Positions 1 through 8,911 of a stretch of 64,000 bases of DNA are shown in pieces; position 1 is the first letter of the stretch, and the number at the start of each line of letters is the position of its first letter. The stretch is from assembly GCA_052161645.1 (NCBI GenBank), contig CP197414.1, one strand, 5' to 3'. Made by a program: the position numbers and the translations under genes. The notes beneath the pieces are model-generated. The model was not told the DNA's origin, ran no database searches, and saw only the letters and a list, made by a program, of their open reading frames with translations. The stretch is from Laterigemmans sp052161645. GTDB taxonomy: Bacteria; Planctomycetota; Planctomycetia; Pirellulales; Pirellulaceae.

Positions 1-402
1 GTTCCGAGGATTTCACGCTTGATGTCGCTCGCGATTCGGATGGACGAGATGCTGCGGCGTGGCGAGGCACAGGACACGATCGAACTTGCCGAGTTGGGCA
101 AAGTCTCGCAGCCTCGTCTCACTCAAATCCTGAGCCTATCGCTGCTTGCACCGGAGATCCAAGAAGCCTTGCTCTACCTGCCCCGCGAAATGACAGGGCG
201 TTCCAAAATTCACGCAAGGAACCTGCGTCCAATCACAATGGAATTGTGCTGGGAAAGACAAAGGCAGAAGTGGGCAACCCTACTGAGAGAATGCCAGTCG
301 ATGCCAAATGGCCTCGACGTCCCCGATTGCGAGCACAAAGCCCTATGGTTTATGAAGCCGAGCAGGAACAAAAGTGCGGATTCACTGCACCATATCAAAT
401 AA
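1..402 (+). CDS. HTH protein of a mobile element, 5'-truncated by window edge
   Basis: The frame is open from base 1, so the gene starts outside the window; the first ATG here (position 22) is internal. The visible 133 residues include an HTH-like stretch (ELAELGKVSQPRLTQIL) followed by LLAPEIQEALLYLP and a C-terminal RQRQKW segment. This arrangement resembles small KorB/ParB-like HTH proteins that accompany site-specific recombinases in planctomycete mobile elements. That assignment is from memory of the family. It is followed by another mobile-gene remnant, which supports a mobile-element edge. The DNA target is unknown. Confidence 0.5.
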   Translation, partial: VPRISRLMSLAIRMDEMLRRGEAQDTIELAELGKVSQPRLTQILSLSLLAPEIQEALLYLPREMTGRSKIHARNLRPITMELCWERQRQKWATLLRECQSMPNGLDVPDCEHKALWFMKPSRNKSADSLHHIK

Positions 403-481
403 CAGCCAAGGACGGAATTCGCGGTGAACCTAATCGGAACGAAGCCTTGACTGCGGCCCGGTAACTTACATTCATTCTGAT

Positions 482-697
482 CTACCTGCTCGGGTCAATC
501 TGGACAATCCTGAGCGAAACACGCACGTCAAGCACGGCAAGAAGCTGGGCGGGAAGATCCAAGACATCATGACGATTGTGTCGTATTCCGCATTTCGCCG
601 CTGGGTTTGCAAGATGGAAGAGGACTCGCCAGCGCCGAGGAATAAGCCGGCGAAGAAGGACATGGGGCGGCCGAAGGTGGAGGAAGATGGTCGTCGC
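482..697 (+). pseudogene. N-terminal remnant of an integrase-core transposase
   Basis: The frame encodes a basic segment (NTHVKHGKKLGGKIQD), then VSYSAFRRWV and a linker ending in KKDMGRPKVEEDGR. This looks like the DNA-binding N-terminus of planctomycete rve-type transposases, where a GRP-x-EE-like linker precedes the DDE core. No catalytic core follows, because the frame runs into the 3' end of the convergent kinase gene. I infer a truncated, inactive copy. The family assignment is tentative. Confidence 0.4.
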
Positions 698-2899
698 TTA
701 TTCATTTGCGATCTGTGCATCCATTGTTACGTCAATGGTCGCGGTGACGTTATGCGAGTCCACTTCGGTGTCTGTTTCATTGGAATCGACGGCCAAGTGC
801 TCGGCCCACCACGCTTTGGCTTGCCCTTGCGTCCAGCGACTCGCCGATTGGCAACCCAATAGTTCTTCCTCGCATGATTCGGCGTTTGCCGGGCGGTCGT
901 CGGGACGTTTCGACAAACAGCACAGGATGAACTCCTCCAACCGATCATCGAGCGGTTTGCCTAGTCGCTCCGAAGGACGCTGCGGAGTCTCCTCGAGATG
1001 TTGTTTGCAAATATCGACGATACTCTTGCCATCAAAGACCGGCGTGCCGGTCAGCAGAAAGTATCCCACGGCTCCGACCGCATACAGATCGCTGCGTGCG
1101 TCGACCTCTTCTTGCTGGATAGCCTCGGGTGACATGTAGAGTGGTGTTCCTGTCAGCGACCCGGCCAGTGTCACATTGCGATCGGCGTTTTGGGACTTCA
1201 CCAACCCAAAGTCGAGCAACTTAACGAAATCACACATGCCGCCGCACTTGGTCAGCATGATGTTGGCCGGCTTGATGTCGCGATGGATCAGTCCCAAGTC
1301 GTGAGCTTCAGAAAGAGAGCCGCAAAGCTGGCACAGGATGTGATTGACGCGTTGGTCAGGCAGCGGCCCAAACCGCTCCACTAACTCGTGCAGCGAGATT
1401 CCGTTCAGATACTCCATCGCGTAATAGAAAATGCCTTCCGGAGTGCGACCGTAATCGTAGATCGCGATCGTGTTCGGATGCGTCAGTTGGCTTGTCAGTT
1501 GCACCTCGCGTTCGAACCGAGCGATCGCTTGTTCGTTGGTCTTATCCACATGCAGAAGCTTGACAGCGGTCGGCCGATGGAGCATGTCATGGTGAGCGCG
1601 GTAAACCACGCCCATCCCACCCGCACCGAGTTTTTCACCGAGGGCATATTGGCCGAGTCGTTTCGCTTCGAGCGCAGACTGCCGGGCGCGAAGTTCCAAT
1701 CGCGAAGCATAAAGGGCGAGCCCTGCAAGCCCAATCGTGGTTAACCCCAGCAATCCAGCCAAAACTCCAAACGCGCGGCGCAGTGCATACAGCGGCCGAA
1801 AGGCTTCTGCGGCATCTACTTCCGTCGCAATCCCAATGTTTTCTCTGGGCAACCATTGCCACGCGCCGACCACGCGGACACCACGATAATCTCGGTAGCC
1901 GTCCACATCGACACCTTCTCCTCCACTGATTGCGTCCGCCGCCATTCGAGTCAGCGGCTGCTCCGGTCCGCGGAGTGTCGGTCTGTTGCCCCGGGTGAGG
2001 TCGACACCTGGATCGCGAATGCGAACATTCAGCACCGATCGCGTCTGTTCGTCGTCCGCAAGTAAACCGATCTTCTTCAATTCGTCATCAAATCGGCTAC
2101 CGGTGATCATCACCCCCGCCGCATTGAAGGCGTAGGTTTCACCGCTCTTCCCGTAACGCGCCACTCGCAGAATCTTGGTGAACTCCTTCGCGGGGTTCAA
2201 CGTCAGGCAAAGTGCGGCGATCGGTTCTCCGTTATCGGACTCGACGGGGCTCGCCACGGCCATGGTCGGCACACCAGCCCGCATGGATCCATCCCGATCG
2301 ACTTGCGGTAACACGCTTGGGAACGGCGGGATGATGACCGTGTTTCCTTCAAAGACGGGTTCCAGGACAGATTGAAATCGTGCGACGAGCGAGCTGTCTC
2401 CGACCGCGGTATTTTGATCGCGGCCGATCACCATGCCGCTCTGGTCGATCACGACAAACCCTTCGATGCGGCCTGACTCAAGCAGAGGCCGCATCCGTTC
2501 TCGAAGTTCACCCATCGCATCGCTAGTCAAGAGTGCAGCGGTGACCTCCTGCGGCGTGGCCTGTTGTGCTGTCACGGACAGCTGGGCGACCGACTCAGTG
2601 ACACGTTTCATTCTCGCCATGGAGCGTGCGTCGATGCGCCGTTCCTCAAACCAGAATTCCAGTGTAGCCAGATCTGCGCTGAGCAACGCTTGAAGTTGTT
2701 CGGCAACGTTTGTCTTGACCGAGTCCTCAACCGATCGATGCGCCATCCATCCAACGACCACAATCACAACCGCAGTTAGCGCTGGGCCAATCCACATTCG
2801 CTTTGGCGTGAGCAGGCTAGTGGTCAGCGCCGACCCGGTCACCGATCGCAACCGTGAAAAACGGGATTGGTTTACAGAAGAATCTGGGCTCATGGCCAC
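698..2899 (-). CDS. Membrane Ser/Thr protein kinase with Cache-like sensor
   Basis: A 733-residue protein: one membrane helix (about 37-53), a large extracytoplasmic Cache-like sensor (about 55-375), a second helix (376-397) and a C-terminal Hanks-type kinase (about 418-690). All key kinase motifs are present: glycine loop GAGGMGVVY (424-432), Lys447 in AVKLL, HRDIKPAN (539-546), DFG (563-565) and SPE (590-592). The sensor-first order is the reverse of PknB-type kinases and follows the layout of sensor histidine kinases. The gene starts 9 bp after the stop of the DUF1254-channel gene, so the two are probably co-transcribed. Its likely role is to phosphorylate cytoplasmic targets in response to an external small ligand; neither ligand nor target can be read from the sequence. 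Confidence 0.9.
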   Translation of the reverse strand: MAMSPDSSVNQSRFSRLRSVTGSALTTSLLTPKRMWIGPALTAVVIVVVGWMAHRSVEDSVKTNVAEQLQALLSADLATLEFWFEERRIDARSMARMKRVTESVAQLSVTAQQATPQEVTAALLTSDAMGELRERMRPLLESGRIEGFVVIDQSGMVIGRDQNTAVGDSSLVARFQSVLEPVFEGNTVIIPPFPSVLPQVDRDGSMRAGVPTMAVASPVESDNGEPIAALCLTLNPAKEFTKILRVARYGKSGETYAFNAAGVMITGSRFDDELKKIGLLADDEQTRSVLNVRIRDPGVDLTRGNRPTLRGPEQPLTRMAADAISGGEGVDVDGYRDYRGVRVVGAWQWLPRENIGIATEVDAAEAFRPLYALRRAFGVLAGLLGLTTIGLAGLALYASRLELRARQSALEAKRLGQYALGEKLGAGGMGVVYRAHHDMLHRPTAVKLLHVDKTNEQAIARFEREVQLTSQLTHPNTIAIYDYGRTPEGIFYYAMEYLNGISLHELVERFGPLPDQRVNHILCQLCGSLSEAHDLGLIHRDIKPANIMLTKCGGMCDFVKLLDFGLVKSQNADRNVTLAGSLTGTPLYMSPEAIQQEEVDARSDLYAVGAVGYFLLTGTPVFDGKSIVDICKQHLEETPQRPSERLGKPLDDRLEEFILCCLSKRPDDRPANAESCEEELLGCQSASRWTQGQAKAWWAEHLAVDSNETDTEVDSHNVTATIDVTMDAQIANE

Positions 2900-2908
2900 T
2901 CAATATTT

Positions 2909-5320
2909 TCAAAATAGGAAGGAATATCCCAGCACTAACGCCAGCAGGATCGGATAGACAAACCGCGACCAGCGGTCGATCCGTTCGGCCCGTTGCAATC
3001 TCTTGCCACGGATCATAACTGTATTGAAGACGGTTTGGATCAAGCCTGCAAATACGGTCAGCGTCGACAACAGAATGAATCGGTCGATACGCGTGATGTA
3101 AGAGACGCGCGGCAGGAGTACTGTGATCGCAAACAAGTAAGCAACCAGAGTCAGAAATGCGGAAGTGGAAACGCCGATATTCGTTCCAATTTGCTCGGGG
3201 TCAATCCACCGAGGCAACCAGGACATGATGACAATCAGGCACAAGGGAATGATGACCTTGAGGATGTAGTAGGTCGCCTGGCGATGGATATTGATCTTCA
3301 TTTCATATCCGGCCACGCCGACCTGACCTTCATCAGGGTAGTAGGGAGTCGGCAAGGCTTCCCACGAGTCGACATCAAAGTCCGGCAAAGAAAATTTGCT
3401 CGCGATACTGGATGATCTCCCCGCCTCATTAGTAAGCGGAACCAGTTTGACGTGTTCTTCCGAAAGTCCGGCCGCGACAAGCTGAATCGACAACGTCTGT
3501 TGATCGAACGGAAAATCGCGCAGCATCAGTGGCTGCGAAAAACGTCCCCAAACCTTTTGTCGAGAAATTACGGTGCCGTCCGGTCGGATTTCAACGGACT
3601 CAGGGAAAGATCGCCATTGCATTTGCTGTCCAATGATCGTTAGTCGAGGAGACCAGACCTCGGCGATGTTACGATTCAATGGGCCCGGTCCTTTGTGGCG
3701 CAACAAGGGATTCTTCCATCGTGCTTCGTAATACACGCTGGCGGCAAAACTCTGATCGGCCGAATTGACTTCGTCTACGTCGATGACATAGATCACCACC
3801 TGAACCTCTGTCGGTTCGCCCCACACAGTCGGGCGTTCCAATTCGGGTTTTGGCTCATCAACCAGCACCGACGGTTTGACTTCTTCGGCCGCCTCGGCAC
3901 CGGCAGGCTTTTGCACAGCCGGGGTGGGCGCCGCATCCGCCGCCCAAACCAGCGGCGGCGTCCACGTGCCATCGTAGGCTTCCGGTTTCGGCCAATACAA
4001 ACGCATGACCATGTAAAACGGGCCGTTAGGCGCTGGCAACCAATTGGCCGCCTGTTCTTCGTCGGGAGAGTGAAACTGAATGGAGAATGTCAGTCCGCCG
4101 TCCGCGTCACGGTTGAGCGCATCGATCATCGATGAATTGATTCGATATCGGCTGATCGGATTCGCCACCAGTGCGTTGCTCTGGCTGTCGTAGACTGTGA
4201 TGGACCAGAACGCGTTAACCGGTGGAATTTCTTCTGATCCGATCTTAAAAACATAGTTTGCGGCACTCGCATCGAGCGGTTTGCCCTCCGCGTCCGAGAG
4301 ATACAACGGATAGAGTGCTTCCTCTTTGGAATTGGTGTAACGACCAAGCTTTGCAGCCACGGCGCGCTTGATCAGATAGTCGCTGCCAAGATAATCGCGC
4401 GAGCCAATCACCTCGGCAACCTTCAACTTGGCAGCCGCAGCCGTGATCGCAGCTTCACCTTCTGCCATGCCTTTGGTGAGTGCTTCTCGGATTTCGGGGC
4501 TGACCGCGTCAACATCGTACGACTCACCGGCAATGACACCGATCCGCGCCAGTCGCGTCATGAGTTCCTGTCCCGATTGGTCAGGTGGGCAGAACTGCAG
4601 CACGAAATTGAGGGTTGAAAAGAATGCGAGATCAGAGCCAGCATCAGAAAACGGAAGTGGGAACTCTGTTTTGCTTGTCGTGGCTGGCTCCGAATCACGC
4701 GTCAATTCACTTAAGGATTGAAGTGTATATTGCTTTTGAATCTCCTTCACATTCTCCAGGTCGGCTGGACCACGCAACTGCGTACGATAGATGGCAAACG
4801 CAAAATCGGTTTCACACCGAATGACTTTGGTAATGCCCGTTGGCTTCTCACCTTTCCAATTCGGACCGGCGATCAGGTATTGCCCAGCGTCGTTGCCGGT
4901 CGCCCTGGATCCGATGTAATCGAAATTGAATTTGAAGAGATCCGTCAATTGGATCGAATAGTAGCGTCCCTCCTCCATGGCTGGGACACCGAGCACGACT
5001 GGTTCATTCCTCAAGTCCATCCACAAGAACGAATAGGGCGTGTCCGCGTTGGGCGTGACAACATCCTTGTCAGCCGGTGTGAATACATTCGCCTCGTGCT
5101 TGAGCGTATTGAGCGGTGCCTTGAATTCGTCGCTGTCTCTGTCGATTGCAAAGGCGTGCATCGTGCGGTAGCTCTCTACGATCGGGTAACCGTAAATGGT
5201 CGCTTCACGAGCAATCGTCTGAGCCTCCACCGTTGCTAGTTCCTGCCCCACGACGCTGTTCGCATCCGTCAGTCCCGCAAGCACGGCGGCCAGCATGAAA
5301 AATCGAAAGAGTCGTTGCAT
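2909..5320 (-). CDS. DUF1254-DUF1214 protein fused to a pentameric ligand-gated ion channel
   Basis: About 803 residues from the ATG at 5320, chosen because an AGGTGA ribosome site lies 7-8 nt upstream; a GTG at 5329 overlapping the previous stop is the alternative. Order: signal peptide; DUF1254 (about 32-170); DUF1214 (about 335-447, with FWSITVYDSQSNAL and the GPFYMVMRLYWP end); Ala/Pro/Glu linker (460-497); a beta-rich ligand-binding domain (498-680); and four membrane helices M1-M4 (about 685-704, 711-735, 742-767, 784-803). Channel hallmarks are FPFDQQ (the Cys-loop position, without cysteines as in bacterial members), a proline-containing M1, M2 with GVSTSAFLTLVAY, and the LPRVSYITRID loop matching the GLIC layout. 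An acidic residue just before M2 is reminiscent of cation-selective channels (inference). Downstream of the cNMP-patatin gene and upstream of the kinase. Confidence 0.92.
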   Translation of the reverse strand: MQRLFRFFMLAAVLAGLTDANSVVGQELATVEAQTIAREATIYGYPIVESYRTMHAFAIDRDSDEFKAPLNTLKHEANVFTPADKDVVTPNADTPYSFLWMDLRNEPVVLGVPAMEEGRYYSIQLTDLFKFNFDYIGSRATGNDAGQYLIAGPNWKGEKPTGITKVIRCETDFAFAIYRTQLRGPADLENVKEIQKQYTLQSLSELTRDSEPATTSKTEFPLPFSDAGSDLAFFSTLNFVLQFCPPDQSGQELMTRLARIGVIAGESYDVDAVSPEIREALTKGMAEGEAAITAAAAKLKVAEVIGSRDYLGSDYLIKRAVAAKLGRYTNSKEEALYPLYLSDAEGKPLDASAANYVFKIGSEEIPPVNAFWSITVYDSQSNALVANPISRYRINSSMIDALNRDADGGLTFSIQFHSPDEEQAANWLPAPNGPFYMVMRLYWPKPEAYDGTWTPPLVWAADAAPTPAVQKPAGAEAAEEVKPSVLVDEPKPELERPTVWGEPTEVQVVIYVIDVDEVNSADQSFAASVYYEARWKNPLLRHKGPGPLNRNIAEVWSPRLTIIGQQMQWRSFPESVEIRPDGTVISRQKVWGRFSQPLMLRDFPFDQQTLSIQLVAAGLSEEHVKLVPLTNEAGRSSSIASKFSLPDFDVDSWEALPTPYYPDEGQVGVAGYEMKINIHRQATYYILKVIIPLCLIVIMSWLPRWIDPEQIGTNIGVSTSAFLTLVAYLFAITVLLPRVSYITRIDRFILLSTLTVFAGLIQTVFNTVMIRGKRLQRAERIDRWSRFVYPILLALVLGYSFLF

Positions 5321-5325
5321 TTCAA

Positions 5326-7221
5326 TCACCTAACGTTTTGTGTTTCTGGTTCCGAATGTGATCCCCACGGAAACAACTTGCTATCCAACTTGGACAGTTG
5401 TTGTTTTAACATCCCCAGCACCTCGCTCGTTGAGCTTTCACCAACCGCAGCCAATTCATCGGTACGCGCAAATTCAGATAGATCAAACGCTGTCACATCA
5501 GGTTCGATGAGAAAATCGGCAGGCTGGATTCCTACTGAGTTCATGTTGAAGTGTTGCACCATGCTGGCTCGCATCAGAACGTTCAACACCGAAAGCGACT
5601 TTCGTTTCTTGCCGGGTGGTTCAGCACAGATCCCTGCAAACTCAGCTTCTAACTTGGCCGTTACGCTCGAGGCGATCACAAAGTTGCATCCTTTGCTGAC
5701 CAAGACGTCCGCTGGAATGTTGTTGACGATTCCACCATCGATCAAGGCCTCGCCATCGCCAACGATTGGCACCGAAAACCCGGGTATATTGATGCTTTCG
5801 AGAATACATCGCACCGCATCGCCCGTTTCTCTGACGACCGGCCCACCGCGAACTAAATCGACGGTCACGGTACACATCGGAAGCGGTAATTGTTCGAGCC
5901 GCGCGTCCCCTAGATACTTTTGCAGCATGGGGCCGAATTGGCGTCTTCTGTATTTGAACAACAAGTACCAATAACTACCGCCTGGCAAGCATCGAAAGTA
6001 CCACGGTAGTCGCAAGTCTTTCTTGAAACTTTCGATTGTGTAATCGACGCTCATGCCAGACGCGTAGAGTGTCCCTGACATTGCACCGGCACTTGTGCCC
6101 GCCATCGTGTCGACGTAGATGCCATTGTCCTCAAGCACTTCTAATACGCCCAGATGAGCCATGCCGCGCGCGGCACCACCGCCAAGAGCAATTCCGATTT
6201 GAACCCCGCGAAGATGATGAATGATCCGCTCCACTCCCGATGGCAGTAGTCCTCCTTGATTCGGTGCGGGCTGCGAAAATGAGATTTTGAAATCGCGTTC
6301 AACTAGATCGGCGACTTCGGGGAAATAGGGCGGAATCGTCGTTTCGCTGTCGAGCAACCAAACCAAGCAGATTTTTTTACGCCAACCGGCCACCAAAGAT
6401 TGCAACGACTTGATGGTTTGCAAGGCGGCGCGAGCGTCACTGGGCTGGACACACCACAACACCCGGTCCGCCACGCTCATCAAGCGAACCAGATGTACTT
6501 GCTCAAGCTGGGCATCCAGGTCGGCAAAGATGCGATCAAAGTCTGACCACTCGTTCAACTGCGATTGACGTTCTTGTTCGCTGATCAATTTTCCATCAGC
6601 GAATAGCAATCGAAACGGCACGTCTTCGATGGATTGCCACCCAGGGTCATCGCCCAGGACACAGAGAGTTTCATCCAACTGCTTGAGTCGTTTTAACAAC
6701 GCAGGCGTCAGGCGACGACTGGCTGGAGACTGATGAACGATGCTCACTCGCGACGGTTGATTCTTGGTCCGATCGACCATCACGATCTGACGAGCGATGT
6801 TGCCGGCCAGCCGATAAAGATTCATCTGCAACGCAGAGTGCGTGGCCGCGAGTTTGGCGAGTGATTCAATACCTAGCCGGATTCCTGTGGTTGGCTCGGT
6901 CGCGACCACGTTCGTGCTTGCTTGATCGGGCTGTGCGATCGACAGCAATCCGTGCACCGAGCCTCGGGTCAACGGACGCTCCAGGACGCAGTTGCCGAAC
7001 TGATCCATGACGGATGCCAGCAGGCGTCCCTCGACGACAAAGAAAACCGAGGTCAATGTCTGATCGGCCAGATGAACGATATCGCCTTCTTTCAAATGGA
7101 CATACTCGCCCACCGCCGCAATGTCAGTGATGGCTGAATCACTTAAACCCTGACACCAGGGCAATCGCTTCAGTTCGACAATGATCCGTTCATCGAACGC
7201 TCCCTCGCTATCGTTTTCCAT
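5326..7221 (-). CDS. Patatin-like phospholipase with N-terminal cyclic-nucleotide-binding domain
   Basis: A 631-residue protein of the neuropathy-target-esterase/RssA-like type. Residues about 20-145 form a cNMP-binding (Crp-type) beta roll, followed by a linker domain (150-335). The patatin domain has the oxyanion motif GGGAARG (347-353), nucleophile GTSAG (Ser377) and catalytic DGG (Asp495), so the Ser-Asp dyad is complete. Expected activity is hydrolysis of phospholipid or lysophospholipid acyl esters at the inner membrane, gated by a cyclic nucleotide or another effector. No membrane helix is evident. Its stop overlaps a GTG start of the DUF1254-channel gene (GTGA), and it begins 55 bp after the DUF4136 gene, so it belongs to the same operon. 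Confidence 0.92.
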   Translation of the reverse strand: MENDSEGAFDERIIVELKRLPWCQGLSDSAITDIAAVGEYVHLKEGDIVHLADQTLTSVFFVVEGRLLASVMDQFGNCVLERPLTRGSVHGLLSIAQPDQASTNVVATEPTTGIRLGIESLAKLAATHSALQMNLYRLAGNIARQIVMVDRTKNQPSRVSIVHQSPASRRLTPALLKRLKQLDETLCVLGDDPGWQSIEDVPFRLLFADGKLISEQERQSQLNEWSDFDRIFADLDAQLEQVHLVRLMSVADRVLWCVQPSDARAALQTIKSLQSLVAGWRKKICLVWLLDSETTIPPYFPEVADLVERDFKISFSQPAPNQGGLLPSGVERIIHHLRGVQIGIALGGGAARGMAHLGVLEVLEDNGIYVDTMAGTSAGAMSGTLYASGMSVDYTIESFKKDLRLPWYFRCLPGGSYWYLLFKYRRRQFGPMLQKYLGDARLEQLPLPMCTVTVDLVRGGPVVRETGDAVRCILESINIPGFSVPIVGDGEALIDGGIVNNIPADVLVSKGCNFVIASSVTAKLEAEFAGICAEPPGKKRKSLSVLNVLMRASMVQHFNMNSVGIQPADFLIEPDVTAFDLSEFARTDELAAVGESSTSEVLGMLKQQLSKLDSKLFPWGSHSEPETQNVR

Positions 7222-7276
7222 TCATGACTCCTCTTGTTTCTCTCGTGTGCGGACATGCGACTGCGAAATGAATTCC

Positions 7277-8098
7277 TCAGACACGACTTGGCGGAAACCG
7301 TCGCAACATTTCGCTGATCGCGAGGCTCGTGCGACGCTCTTTCTCAGTGTCCTCGACATCAACCACCATGTTTGAAATCGCTGCCGCTCTCCAAAGCACC
7401 TCTGTCGTCCGCGAATCGAAGATGTCCAGCACCAGCGACCCGCGCCCCAGTGTTGTCGTTTCTTCGTCACGCCCATGCGCCATCGCCGTACGGATGGCTT
7501 CTCGCCATTCGTCGTCGTCAGGCCGATCGAAAGATTCTGTGATGGCCTGCAACGAGACCTCATCTTCTAACGCTCCAAATACGCTGATACAGATATCGGC
7601 TGCGGGTGCCTCCGCTGGCTCAAAATTCTTTGGCGCCAGAGTGTCGGCAAGTGCTTTCTCGATACGTGCCTTGACTCTCTGTGGTTTCAGTGCGGAGTCT
7701 GCCTTGAGATTGTGCTTGAAATTGCTGAAGGCATAAGTCCCCGCTTGTGGGAACTCGATTGATTCGTCATAGGCCCAAGCGATCGTCACTCCATCACCTC
7801 GGTGCACATGCACGCTTGTCAATCGCTGCGTACCGCCTACCTGCAATATAAAATCACCGGTAAACGTGGCTTCCGCGTCCGTGATAAACGATTGCGGTAG
7901 GAGTTTCGACGCCACGTCGGTGACCGTTCGCGGAAGCATATATCGACCGATAGACGTTCCGGACGCACAAACTGCCAATATTACAATCATGATGACGCCG
8001 AATGCCAACAGGACTCCGAACTGCGTGATGGTCTGGACAATGGTGTTTGCAATCATGTTTGAATCTCGTCTGGTTGAGTTGATGCTGCGGTGTGACAT
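7277..8098 (-). CDS. Membrane-anchored DUF4136-like protein
   Basis: A 273-residue protein with one N-terminal hydrophobic helix (residues about 27-46) and an extracytoplasmic C-terminal half resembling DUF4136: a core ending in GRGSLVLDIFDSRTTEVLWRA and a basic C-terminus. DUF4136 proteins are small exported proteins or lipoproteins of unknown biochemical role, often in envelope operons. The start at 8098 lacks a clear ribosome site; the internal ATG at 8056 also leaves a complete membrane anchor. It is the first clear structural gene of the operon leading to the patatin, channel and kinase genes. Confidence 0.65.
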   Translation of the reverse strand: MSHRSINSTRRDSNMIANTIVQTITQFGVLLAFGVIMIVILAVCASGTSIGRYMLPRTVTDVASKLLPQSFITDAEATFTGDFILQVGGTQRLTSVHVHRGDGVTIAWAYDESIEFPQAGTYAFSNFKHNLKADSALKPQRVKARIEKALADTLAPKNFEPAEAPAADICISVFGALEDEVSLQAITESFDRPDDDEWREAIRTAMAHGRDEETTTLGRGSLVLDIFDSRTTEVLWRAAAISNMVVDVEDTEKERRTSLAISEMLRRFPPSRV

Positions 8099-8210
8099 TC
8101 CATCACAGTTGCTGGCGTTGAAGCAGGTCGCTGGATCACTGAATCAGGAGACCGTAGACGCAGAGCGGCTAAGTCAACATCGAAAGTCACTCTTTGTTCT
8201 CCGTAGTCTA

Positions 8211-8585
8211 TCAGCACGTTGATCTCCGCGATCCAATGTTCTGACGAAACTGGGTTGGTGTGACACCTGAGAGACGCTGAAAAGCACGCGAGAAGTTTGC
8301 TGCATTGGCATAGTCCAACTGAGAAGCGATTTCACTAATGGACTTGTTCTTATCGGCCAGCAATTTCGTGGCGATGTCGAGACGCATCTGGTCAACAAGC
8401 TGCGTAAACGACTGCCCGGCTTCCGTCAAAAAGCGTTGCATGCTGCGGCGTGAAACGTCGACATCCTTTGCGCAGCCGTCAACCGTCAGATTTCGATCAA
8501 TCAGTCTCTGACTGGTTGCGGATCGAACCAATTCGACGAAATCGTCGTGGGCTGGCGATGTCGATTTGTTCTCAGTTGTCTTCAT
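8211..8585 (-). CDS. Short AraC-family transcriptional regulator (HTH domain only)
   Basis: About 124 residues from the ATG at 8585 (a GTG at 8615 is the alternative). Almost the whole protein is an AraC/XylS double HTH: SRRSMQRFLTEAG in the first helix pair and ISEIASQLDYANAANFSRAFQRLSGVTPTQFR as the conserved C-terminal signature. The effector-binding domain found in most AraC proteins is absent, so it is either a stand-alone DNA-binding protein or the surviving C-terminus of a longer gene. It lies 112 bp upstream of the DUF4136-patatin-channel-kinase operon on the same strand and is a candidate regulator of it. Confidence 0.85.
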   Translation of the reverse strand: MKTTENKSTSPAHDDFVELVRSATSQRLIDRNLTVDGCAKDVDVSRRSMQRFLTEAGQSFTQLVDQMRLDIATKLLADKNKSISEIASQLDYANAANFSRAFQRLSGVTPTQFRQNIGSRRSTC

Positions 8586-8911
8586 TATTGGGCGTGTTTC
8601 GATAATACAGTTCACATCACATTGATTGGCAATCGCTAGTCGGTGCGTTGGCGAGAAGGAACGCCCGCGTCGTCTCAGGTTGACGGAGACATCTCACCGA
8701 TTCCCAATTTAGGAGTCTGGCTGGCACCGTACATCGCTAAGAACGAGTGATAAATGAGTGATTTTCGATGAGAAGCTGGCTCAGAACGACGGCGTCATGC
8801 CGGTTAATCAGCGAGAAAACGTTGACAGTCCGCCCACGATGCCGGGAGCAATCCGTGTGCAGACTGATGGTAGAAGACGCCCCAAACGAACGCAGCAGGA
8901 ACAGTGCCGAA
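8586..8911. other. Intergenic region between the AraC-type regulator and the porin gene
   Basis: No supported gene. The short plus-strand frames here are antisense extensions over the porin 3' end. The region should hold the porin terminator and the regulator promoter, but no motif was clear enough to call. Confidence 0.4.
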
